DNA of 64,000 bases from Streptomyces sp. ADI96-02 (lineage in GTDB: Bacteria > Actinomycetota > Actinomycetes > Streptomycetales > Streptomycetaceae). The notes below the pieces were generated by a model. It saw nothing but the letters and a program-made list of their open reading frames with translations. It was not told the DNA's origin and searched no databases. The DNA lies in assembly GCF_003846185.1 (NCBI RefSeq), contig NZ_ML123034.1, forward strand, positions 2,141,092 to 2,205,091, read 5' to 3'. The position numbers and the translations under genes are program-made. Of the stretch, positions 1-6,460 are shown piece by piece (position 1 is the first letter of the stretch; the number at the start of each line of letters is the position of its first letter).

Positions 1-859
1 CCCAGCCGGCGAGCAGCCCGTGGCAGAGCGCGCCGCCGAAGGCGTCCCCGGCCCCGAGGCCGTTGACGACCTCGACCGGGAGCGGCGGCACGTCGGCGGT
101 GGAGCCGTCCCGGTGGACGGCGAGGACGCCCTTCGGCCCCTGTTTGACGACGGCGAGTTCGACTCCGGCGGCGAGCAGCGCGCGGGCCGCCGCGTGCGGT
201 TCGCGCTCACCCGTGGCGATCTCGCACTCGTCGACGTTGCCCACGGCGACCGTCGCATGGGCGAGCGCTTCGCGGTAGCGGGCCGGGGCGGCGGTGCCGC
301 GGTCGCCGCCGTCCCAGAACACGGGCCGCCAGTCGAGGTCGAACACGGTGGCGGTCCGGGCCCCGGAGTCGGCTCGGCTCTCGCTGCGGGCGCGGAGCGC
401 GGCCAGCGTCGCGGCCAGGCTCGGTTCGGCGCACAGGCCGGTGCCCGTCATCCAGAAGATCCGCGCCGCGCGCACCGCCTCCAGGTCCAGGTCCGCCGTC
501 CGGATCTCCAGATCGGGCGCCTTGGGCTGCCGGTAGAAGTAGAGCGGGAAGTCGTCCGGCGGGAAGATCTCGCAGAACGTGACCGGCGTCGGGTACTCCT
601 CGACCGCCGTCACCCACCGGTCGTCCACGCCGAACCCGCGCAGCTCCTGGTGGAGGTAGTCCCCGAAGGCGTCCTGCCCGGTGCGGGTGATCACGGCCGC
701 GCGCCGCCCGAGCCGGGCCGCCGCGACGGCGACGTTCGTCGGGGAGCCGCCCAGGAACTTGCCGAACGTGTCGACCCGGGCCAGCGGCACCCCGATGTCC
801 CGCGGGTAGATGTCCACCCCGATCCGCCCCATGGTGATCACGTCGTACGGCTCAGGCAT
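1..859 (-). CDS. iolC: PfkB-family sugar kinase, IolC-like (5-dehydro-2-deoxygluconokinase), 3' end cut by window
   Basis: About 286 residues are visible; the C-terminus lies beyond base 1. The N-terminus has the ribokinase-type lead-in (residues about 1-25, DVITMGRIGVDIYP), followed by a FLGGSPTNVAVAAARLG sugar-binding segment and, near the truncated end, NGLGAGDAFGGAL, which holds the PfkB catalytic Asp. This pattern fits IolC, which phosphorylates 5-dehydro-2-deoxygluconate in myo-inositol catabolism. Two in-frame ATGs exist, at 865 and 859. The AAGGG ribosome site abuts the first and sits 6 nt from the second, so 859 is preferred. The gene is divergent from an IolE/IolI-like gene across a 133-bp promoter region, which supports the inositol assignment. 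Another PfkB sugar kinase role remains possible. Confidence 0.82.
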   Translation of the reverse strand, partial: MPEPYDVITMGRIGVDIYPRDIGVPLARVDTFGKFLGGSPTNVAVAAARLGRRAAVITRTGQDAFGDYLHQELRGFGVDDRWVTAVEEYPTPVTFCEIFPPDDFPLYFYRQPKAPDLEIRTADLDLEAVRAARIFWMTGTGLCAEPSLAATLAALRARSESRADSGARTATVFDLDWRPVFWDGGDRGTAAPARYREALAHATVAVGNVDECEIATGEREPHAAARALLAAGVELAVVKQGPKGVLAVHRDGSTADVPPLPVEVVNGLGAGDAFGGALCHGLLAGW

Positions 860-897
860 ACGCATCCCTTCGACCCGCCGGCGGCCGGTTGACCTCA

Positions 898-985
898 GGT
901 CTAGCCCGCTTCCCGGAGCCCTGTCAACATTTTGTCCGGACATTCGGACGAACCCTTGACACTCCTCCGGAGAGGCCGCGAGGCT
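898..985. promoter_or_regulatory. Divergent promoters with candidate shared operator (inositol genes)
   Basis: On the minus strand a TTGACA -35 (927-922) is followed after 18 nt by TAGACC (903-898), a good promoter for the IolC-like gene. On the plus strand TTGACA (956-961) is followed after 18 nt by GAGGCT (980-985), placing transcription initiation at or very near the ATG at 993, probably leaderless. Between the two -35 boxes lies an inverted repeat at 931-952 whose core arms are GTCCG and CGGAC around a 6-nt centre. Its position suits one repressor controlling both genes; a GntR-type inositol regulator is a guess. Confidence 0.55.
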
Positions 986-992
986 GGGCGAT

Positions 993-1919
993 ATGACCGC
1001 CTCCGCGCCCCCTCCGGCCCGCATCCGCATCGGCTCGGCACCCGACTCCTGGGGAGTGTGGTTCCCCGACGATCCGCGGCAGGTGCCCTGGCAGCGCTTC
1101 CTCGACGAGGTGGCGGAGGCCGGTTACGCGTGGATCGAGCTCGGCCCGTACGGCTATCTGCCGACCGATCCGGCTCGGCTGGCGGACGAGACGCGCCGCC
1201 GCGGGCTCACCGTCTCGGCGGGCACGGTCTTCACCGGACTGCACCGCGGCCCGGACGTCTGGGACCGGACCTGGGCGCACGTCGCGGACATCGCCGAACT
1301 GACCCGGGCCATGGGCGCGGAGCACCTGGTCGTCATCCCTTCCTTCTGGCGGGACGACAAGACGGGCGAGGTGCTGGAGGACCGCACGCTCACGCCCGCC
1401 CAGTGGCACGACCTGACCACGCAGACGGAGCGCCTCGGGCGCGAGGTCCGCGAGCACTACGGCCTGCGGATCGTCGTCCATCCGCACGCCGACACGCACG
1501 TCGACAGCGAGGAGAACGTCAACCGCTTCCTCGACGCGACCGACCCCGACCTGGTCTCGCTCTGCCTGGACACCGGCCACTACGCCTACTGCGGGGGCGA
1601 CAGCGTCAAGCTGATCGAGACCTACGGGGAACGCATCGGCTACCTCCACCTCAAGCAGGTCGATCCGGAGGTGCTGGCGACGGTGATCGCGGAAGAGGTG
1701 CCCTTCGGCCCCGCCGTGGCCCGGGGCGTGATGTGCGAGCCGCCGGGCGGCGTGCCGGCGCTGGAACCGGTGCTGGACGCGGCCCGCGCCCTGGACGTCG
1801 ACCTGTTCGCCATCGTCGAGCAGGACATGTATCCGTGCCCGCCGGACAAGCCCCTGCCGATCGCCCGGCGGACGCGCGCGTACCTGCGCTCCTGCGGCGC
1901 GCCTCGGTCCCGGCCCTGA
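993..1919 (+). CDS. Sugar phosphate isomerase/epimerase family protein, IolE/IolI-like
   Basis: A 308-residue AP-endonuclease-2/xylose-isomerase-like TIM barrel protein. It opens with RIRIGSAPDSWGVWFP, the strand-1 pattern of actinobacterial inosose dehydratase/isomerase-like enzymes. Candidate metal-site segments are VVHPHADTHV (about residue 160), LCLDTGHYAYCGGD (about 190), YLHLKQVD (about 215) and the terminal VEQDMYPCP. Divergence from an IolC-like kinase suggests a role in myo-inositol breakdown, either 2-keto-myo-inositol dehydratase (IolE) or isomerase (IolI); the sequence alone does not decide between them. There is no convincing ribosome site, consistent with a leaderless transcript from the promoter described just upstream. 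Confidence 0.75.
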   Translation: MTASAPPPARIRIGSAPDSWGVWFPDDPRQVPWQRFLDEVAEAGYAWIELGPYGYLPTDPARLADETRRRGLTVSAGTVFTGLHRGPDVWDRTWAHVADIAELTRAMGAEHLVVIPSFWRDDKTGEVLEDRTLTPAQWHDLTTQTERLGREVREHYGLRIVVHPHADTHVDSEENVNRFLDATDPDLVSLCLDTGHYAYCGGDSVKLIETYGERIGYLHLKQVDPEVLATVIAEEVPFGPAVARGVMCEPPGGVPALEPVLDAARALDVDLFAIVEQDMYPCPPDKPLPIARRTRAYLRSCGAPRSRP

Positions 1920-1989
1920 GACCTGCGGCGGGTTCCCGGGTCGCCGCCCGCCCCCGGCACCTGGGTCCCGCCCGCCTCCACGGCCCCCG

Positions 1990-2640
1990 TCACCTCCGCC
2001 AGAAGAGATGGTGCGTCACACCGCTGCCGCTCGGGCTGGGCACGACGTCCCGGTGGAACCGGTCGAGCAGTTCGTCCGAGGACTCCCACAGCCGCAGTCC
2101 GGACCCGGCCTCGACCGGCGCGACGGCGACGTGCAGCGTGTCGACCAGGTCGGCGGCCAGGAACTCGCGGATGGTGCTCACCCCGCCGCCGAGCCGGACG
2201 TCCTTGCCCCGCGCGGCCTCCCGCGCCCGCTCAAGGGCCGTGGCGGGATCGGCGTCGACGAAGTGGAACGTGGTGTCGGCGAGCGTGAACGAGGGACGCT
2301 CGTGGTGGGTCAGGACGAACACCGGCGTATGGAACGGCGGCTCGTCGCCCCACCAGCCGCGCCACTCGTGGTCGCTCCAGGGGCCGCGCTGCGGCCCGAA
2401 CTTGTTGCGGCCCATGATCTCGGCCCCGATGTTGCGCCCGTAGTCCCGCGTCAGGTAGTCGTCGAGCCCTCTGCTCCCACCCGCGTCGCCGCGCATGGGC
2501 CAGCTCGCCGTGGCACCGGCCCAGGCGAACAGCCGCCCGGGGTCGACGTGCCCGAACGGCCGCTCCAGGCTCTGATCCTCGCCTGCGCCGATGCCGTCGC
2601 TGGAGATGGTGAAGTTCTGGACTCTCAGCAGTTGGGTCAC
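1990..2640 (-). CDS. RibD C-terminal / dihydrofolate-reductase-like protein
   Basis: A 216-residue soluble protein of the RibD-C (YyaP/YwjB-type) DHFR-fold group. It has the N-terminal QNFTISSDGIGAG strand-loop, a central GRNKFGP segment, the PVFVLTHHERPSF strand followed by TTFHFVD, and the Rossmann-like DVRLGGGVSTIREFLAADLVD helix-strand typical of the family. Members are NADPH-dependent reductases, mostly of unknown substrate. The start at 2640 is supported by GGGAGG with 6-nt spacing. It is convergent with the IolE/IolI-like gene, and nothing nearby specifies its substrate. Confidence 0.8.
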   Translation of the reverse strand: MTQLLRVQNFTISSDGIGAGEDQSLERPFGHVDPGRLFAWAGATASWPMRGDAGGSRGLDDYLTRDYGRNIGAEIMGRNKFGPQRGPWSDHEWRGWWGDEPPFHTPVFVLTHHERPSFTLADTTFHFVDADPATALERAREAARGKDVRLGGGVSTIREFLAADLVDTLHVAVAPVEAGSGLRLWESSDELLDRFHRDVVPSPSGSGVTHHLFWRR

Positions 2641-2971
2641 GGGGTCCTCCCTGTGGTGTCGGCAGGTCCTGTCCCGCCGGCGGTGCCGCGCGCCGCGCCA
2701 TCGACGACGACGAGACTGTGCGGACCAGGAAATCCCATCGCCGCCCCTGTGGCGGTGGGGCGCGCTGACGGCAGGCGAGACCGCACCCCGCGGCCCGTAT
2801 CCCGTATCTCCTATCTCGTATCCGTATCCCGTGAAAGCCGTGGCGTGGCCGCGGCCGAGCCGCCTTGATACCCCCTAGGGGTATAGTGGCCCGCGAGGTG
2901 GCCACCGCAGGGGCTCCGGGCCGGATGCCCGCCCGCATGCCGCCGAACCGTGCCTGCCGAAGGAGAACGCC
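2641..2971. other. Intergenic region with short pyrimidine-rich repeats and CsoR operator
   Basis: A 331-bp spacer between the divergent reductase and copper-chaperone genes. At about 2797-2832 there is a run of loosely repeated CGTATCC / CTATCT units without coding bias. The CsoR-type palindrome (separate entry) is nearer the chaperone. No open reading frame here has convincing codon usage. Confidence 0.6.
2868..2887 (+). promoter_or_regulatory. CsoR-type copper operator overlapping the -10 region
   Basis: A perfect 17-bp palindrome, ATACCCC-CTA-GGGGTAT, occupies 2868-2884. This is the classic arrangement bound by CsoR, which releases DNA when loaded with Cu(I). TATAGT at 2882-2887 overlaps its right arm and would serve as a -10, so bound repressor would block polymerase. 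The chaperone gene starts 85 bp downstream. Confidence 0.85.
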
Positions 2972-3289
2972 ATGACCGCCGAGACCGACACGCCCCAGAC
3001 CACCGACTCCTGCTGCTCGCCCGCCGGCTCGTGCCACGGCGGCGCGGCCGACGTGCGGATCGAGCCGACCGCGCAGACCACCGCGGTGTACGAGGTCAAG
3101 GGCATGACCTGCGGGCACTGCGAGGGCGCGGTGTCGTCGGAGATCGCGGAGATCGCGGGCGTGACCTCGGTCGAGGCCGTCGCGGCCACCGGCCAGGTCA
3201 CCGTCACCTCCGAGGCCCCGCTGACCGAGGAGGCCGTCCGCGCCGCCGTCGACGAGGCCGGTTACGAACTCGTCGGCCGCACCGCCTGA
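2972..3289 (+). CDS. copZ: CopZ-like heavy-metal-associated (HMA) domain copper chaperone
   Basis: A 105-residue protein whose C-terminal two thirds (about residues 38-103) form an HMA domain with the metal site GMTCGHC (Cys47, Cys50). This fold carries Cu(I) to P-type ATPases. The extra N-terminus holds a second cysteine/histidine group, CCSPAGSCH (Cys14, Cys15, Cys21, His22), not part of the standard roughly 68-residue chaperone; it may be an additional metal-binding or sensing tail. AAGGAG lies 7 nt before the ATG. The upstream CsoR-type palindrome indicates copper induction. No copper ATPase follows, although in many streptomycetes copA is adjacent. Confidence 0.88.
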   Translation: MTAETDTPQTTDSCCSPAGSCHGGAADVRIEPTAQTTAVYEVKGMTCGHCEGAVSSEIAEIAGVTSVEAVAATGQVTVTSEAPLTEEAVRAAVDEAGYELVGRTA

Positions 3290-3961
3290 CGACCTCACCG
3301 GGGTTCGTGGAGATCTCAAGGTGACGGCTGACGCAATCCGCCCTTCCAGGCGTACGCTGGCCACCATCAGGGGCGGCCTCCTCCGGACCTTCGGGTGCGG
3401 CGCGGCCTGGCCCCTGACGGCAAGTGGCCTGCTCAACCCAGTGTTCGCGGAAGCCTTCACGGCGTTCTTCACCCCTGCTCACCGTCACGGACAGCCACCG
3501 ACCGCGAGCCTTCACGTAACGCCCACAAAGAGATTTAGATCACATCGGTTTCAGGGTAACCATTCGGTGGGTTCGCGAGTCTTAGAGTGCGATTGCCAAG
3601 GATGTCTTGGGGGACGTCCGATGGAGTGTCTTGGGGGACGCTCCATGGCAAGCGTTGGCCGGGGCACGTGCACCGGGGAGCTTTGAGCGGCCCTCCCGTG
3701 CGTACGTTCCCCGGCAGACCGCGTCAGGACAACGGGAGTTCAGGCTCCCGACAGACGCCCGGCCGGATCCCGTGGGGGGAATCCGCTCCGGGATATGGGA
3801 AGCGCCCCGACCGTCGACCCGTGGGGGGATCGACGGCGGGGCGTTTCTCGCTCCGCGATCGGATGGAGCGGCCCGTCGCCACCGCGCCGACCGTCGCCCT
3901 CTTCCCACGCACGACCCCTCGCCGGAGAATGACCCTCCAAGTGAAGACCTCGGGGGGACAC
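3290..3961 (+). other. 672-bp intergenic region with structured leader
   Basis: No convincing gene is present, although one frame stays open in line with the downstream gene; its predicted peptide has poor codon bias. The region holds two direct copies of GTCTTGGGGGACG (about 3603-3615 and 3630-3642), a hairpin CGGGAG/CTCCCG at 3733-3750, two copies of CCGTGGGGGGA (about 3770-3780 and 3820-3830), and a long stem-loop at 3803-3843 (separate entry). Around 3525-3595 it is more AT-rich, and TTAGAG near 3582 could be a -10. This looks like a long structured 5' leader for the membrane-protein gene at 3962. Confidence 0.5.
3803..3846 (+). terminator. Long stem-loop upstream of the membrane-protein gene (terminator or attenuator)
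   Basis: CGCCCCG then CCGTCGA (3803-3817) pairs with TCGACGG then CGGGGCG (3830-3843), giving a 14-bp stem with one bulged A, a 12-nt loop and a trailing TTT. No plus-strand gene ends just upstream (the chaperone stops 510 bp away), so it may act as an attenuator in the leader of the next gene rather than as a simple terminator. Confidence 0.5.
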
Positions 3962-4768
3962 ATGCCGGATCAGCGCACTGTCTCAGTGCCGCCCGCGATA
4001 CGGGAAGCCGCGCGCGACTTCGAACTGGGCAGGCGTCGCGGGCTCGTGCACACCGAGCCGAGGCGTCTCGTCTGGCCGGTCCTGATACCGCTGGTCGTCT
4101 TCGGCGCGGCCATGCTGTGGTTCGGCGCCTCGTCGGCCGTCGAGGACCAGCGAACCAGCGGGGCCTGGTACTACTCGTCGCCGCTGCTCGTCCTGGGACT
4201 CGGACCGCTCGCCCTGGCCGCATGGATCTTCGCGCGAGCCTGGACGCAGCCTCAGATCTGGGTCGCCCATTACGAGCGCGGGCTGGTGAGGTGGATCACC
4301 GGGAGGGTGCCCGAGGTCTACGAGTGGGACGAGATCGCGGGCATCGCGCGGGAGGAGACCCGGGTGACCGACGGTCTCAGCAGTGCCACCTGGCGCACGC
4401 TCACCGTGATCCCGGAGGAGGGCGATCCGATCGTGGTGAGCGACTCGTACAGCGGGCTCGCCGCGTTCGCCGACGCCCTCGACACCGCGTTCAGCCGAGT
4501 GCGGCTGCTCCAGGACGCGGCCCGCCTGGAGGCGGGCGAACAAGTCGACTTCTTCCTCGTCCAACTCGACCCCACCGGGATCGGACACCTCGGCGAGCAC
4601 CTGGCATGGCGTGAGGTGGCGCGGGTCGAGGTGAAGAAGGGCATCCTGGACATCCACCGACTCGGCGTCAGGAAGCCCTGGTTGTCCATCCCCGCGTCCT
4701 CGGTCCGCAATCTCCGGGTCTTCCTGTCCCTCGCCGAGGCACTGCGCCGACAGCACCGCTCCAGGTAG
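3962..4768 (+). CDS. Membrane protein with two N-terminal TM segments and a PH-like C-terminal half
   Basis: 268 residues; I do not recognise a named family. Residues about 38-60 (VWPVLIPLVVFGAAMLWFGA) and about 81-103 are hydrophobic membrane segments. After them come two strand-rich modules containing IWVAHYERGLVRWITGR and EWDEIAGIAREE, then FFLVQLDPTGIGH, which resemble bacterial PH-domain repeats; that similarity is judged by eye. The ATG at 3962 is chosen because it follows a GGGGGGA site and begins the coding bias, although the frame is open further upstream. The gene has a long structured leader and ends before a bidirectional terminator shared with citrate synthase. Confidence 0.65.
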   Translation: MPDQRTVSVPPAIREAARDFELGRRRGLVHTEPRRLVWPVLIPLVVFGAAMLWFGASSAVEDQRTSGAWYYSSPLLVLGLGPLALAAWIFARAWTQPQIWVAHYERGLVRWITGRVPEVYEWDEIAGIAREETRVTDGLSSATWRTLTVIPEEGDPIVVSDSYSGLAAFADALDTAFSRVRLLQDAARLEAGEQVDFFLVQLDPTGIGHLGEHLAWREVARVEVKKGILDIHRLGVRKPWLSIPASSVRNLRVFLSLAEALRRQHRSR

Positions 4769-4852
4769 CCGACGCCTCACGCCTGCCCGGCCCGCCGTGC
4801 CCGGCCTGCGGAGCCCTGCCCCGGACGCGGACCCTCCCCCGAAACGCCGAAT

Positions 4853-4896
4853 CGCCCCGGACACCGCGCTCTGTGCGAAGCGCGGTACGCGGGGCG
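4853..4896. terminator. Bidirectional terminator between convergent genes
   Basis: A nested hairpin: ACCGCGCT (4863-4870) pairs perfectly with AGCGCGGT (4879-4886), and an outer CGCCCC (4853-4858) pairs with GGGGCG (4891-4896). It sits between the stop of the membrane-protein gene (4768) and the stop of citrate synthase (4948), so it can end transcription from both sides. Confidence 0.65.
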
Positions 4897-4947
4897 AAGG
4901 CAGTCGGCCGGAGCGGCCGGGTGTTACGGGGTGTTACGGGGTGGGGC

Positions 4948-6246
4948 TCAGCGGCCTTCGACCGGGACGAAGTCGCGCAGGACCTCGCCGGTGTAGATCT
5001 GGCGCGGGCGGCCGATGCGCGAACCGGGCTCCTTGATCATCTCGTGCCACTGGGCGATCCAGCCGGGGAGGCGGCCGAGCGCGAAGAGCACGGTGAACAT
5101 CTCGGTCGGGAAGCCCATGGCCCGGTAGATCAGGCCGGTGTAGAAGTCCACGTTCGGGTAGAGGTTGCGCGAGACGAAGTAGTCGTCGGAGAGCGCGTGC
5201 TCCTCCAGCTTGAGCGCGATGTCGAGCAGCTCGTCGGACTTGCCGAGCGCGGACAGCACGTCGTGCGCGGCGGCCTTGATGATCTTGGCACGCGGGTCGA
5301 AGGACTTGTACACCCGGTGGCCGAAGCCCATCAGGCGGACGCCGTCCTCCTTGTTCTTCACCTTGCGGATGAAGGAGTCGACGTCGCCGTCGTTGGCCTG
5401 GATGCCTTCCAGCATCTCCAGCACCGACTGGTTGGCGCCGCCGTGCAGGGGGCCCCACAGCGCGGAGATGCCGGCCGAGATGGAGGCGAACATGTTCGCC
5501 TGCGAGGAGCCGACCAGGCGCACGGTGGAGGTCGAACAGTTCTGCTCGTGGTCCGCGTGCAGGATGAGCAGCTTGTCGAGCGCCGAGACGACGACCGGGT
5601 CCAGCTCGTACTCCTGGGCGGGGACCGAGAAGGTCATGCGCAGGAAGTTCTCGACGTAGCCGAGGTCGTTGCGCGGGTAGACGAACGGGTGACCGATCGA
5701 CTTCTTGTAGGCGTACGCCGCGATGGTCGGCAGCTTGGCCAGCAGGCGGATCGTCGAGAGGTGGCGCTGCTCCTCGTCGAACGGGTTGTGGCTGTCCTGG
5801 TAGAACGTGGACAGCGCGCTGACGACCGAGGAGAGCATGGCCATCGGGTGGGCGTCGCGCGGGAAGCCGTCGAAGAACCGCTTGACGTCCTCGTGCAGCA
5901 GCGTGTGCTGGGTGATCTCGTTCTTGAAGGCCGACAGCTCGTCGACCTTCGGAAGCTCACCGTTGATGAGCGTGTACGCGACCTCCAGGAACGACGAGCG
6001 CTCGGCGAGCTGCTCGATCGGGTATCCGCGGTAGCGCAGGATGCCCTGTTCGCCGTCGAGGTAGGTGATGGCGGATTTATAGGCGGCGGTATTGCCGTAT
6101 CCGCTGTCCAGCGTCACCAGGCCGGTATTGGCCCGAAGCTTCCCGATGTCGAAGCCCTTGTCGCCGACGGTGCTGTCGATCACCGGGTAGGTGTACTCGT
6201 CATCGCCGTACCGCAGTACTACAGCGTTGTTGGTGTGCTCGCTCAC
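4948..6246 (-). CDS. gltA: Citrate synthase (type II, hexameric-like)
   Basis: 432 residues from the GTG at 6246, which follows GAGGG with normal spacing; an upstream in-frame ATG at 6300 adds a residue stretch unlike the family. It condenses acetyl-CoA and oxaloacetate at entry to the TCA cycle. Diagnostic segments are LLILHADHEQNCSTSTVRL (first catalytic His region), GPLHGGANQSVLEML (second His) and GFGHRVYKSFDPRAK (substrate and CoA contacts). The N-terminal beta-rich domain VLRYGDDEYTYPVIDSTVG matches the Gram-negative/actinobacterial long type. In S. coelicolor the homologue is, from memory, called citA. A perfect palindrome lies about 107 bp upstream of the start and may regulate it. 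Confidence 0.96.
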   Translation of the reverse strand: MSEHTNNAVVLRYGDDEYTYPVIDSTVGDKGFDIGKLRANTGLVTLDSGYGNTAAYKSAITYLDGEQGILRYRGYPIEQLAERSSFLEVAYTLINGELPKVDELSAFKNEITQHTLLHEDVKRFFDGFPRDAHPMAMLSSVVSALSTFYQDSHNPFDEEQRHLSTIRLLAKLPTIAAYAYKKSIGHPFVYPRNDLGYVENFLRMTFSVPAQEYELDPVVVSALDKLLILHADHEQNCSTSTVRLVGSSQANMFASISAGISALWGPLHGGANQSVLEMLEGIQANDGDVDSFIRKVKNKEDGVRLMGFGHRVYKSFDPRAKIIKAAAHDVLSALGKSDELLDIALKLEEHALSDDYFVSRNLYPNVDFYTGLIYRAMGFPTEMFTVLFALGRLPGWIAQWHEMIKEPGSRIGRPRQIYTGEVLRDFVPVEGR

Positions 6247-6352
6247 GTCATCCCTCACCGACGTAGTGCCTCTTCTTCGAGGTGCCCTGACTGTCTCCAC
6301 CCTCCCCCATTCGGCTCAGGAGAGTGCACTCGGGGTCGTCCATTGGACCTAC

Positions 6353-6373
6353 TGGCGGCACTGAGTGCCGCCA
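6353..6373. promoter_or_regulatory. Perfect 21-bp palindrome upstream of citrate synthase
   Basis: TGGCGGCACT, one central base, then AGTGCCGCCA: 10-bp arms with a 1-nt centre. The near-zero loop argues for a protein-bound operator rather than an RNA hairpin. It lies in the 214-bp spacer between the helicase stop (6461) and citrate synthase start (6246), both on the minus strand, so it most likely controls citrate synthase. I cannot name the regulator. Confidence 0.6.
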
Positions 6374-6460
6374 ACTTACTCATCCTGCCCCCTTGACCGC
6401 GGTTCCGGAAGACCTCCGTGATGTTTCCCACCGGTTTGATCGATCATTTCCGGGCGAGGG

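Noticed and set aside
932-2443. Long plus-strand open frame of 503 codons across the IolE/IolI-like gene and beyond
   Set aside because: It is a shadow frame of the 993-1919 gene and then of the minus-strand reductase; its peptide is Arg/Pro/Gly-rich with no family pattern, as is normal for non-coding frames in GC-rich DNA.
3321-3686. 121-codon plus-strand frame after the copper chaperone
   Set aside because: Poor codon usage, no ribosome site and no recognisable domain; it runs into the structured leader.
3587-3961. In-frame upstream extension of the membrane-protein gene
   Set aside because: The predicted extension lacks coding bias, overlaps repeats and hairpins, and a good ribosome site precedes the ATG at 3962.
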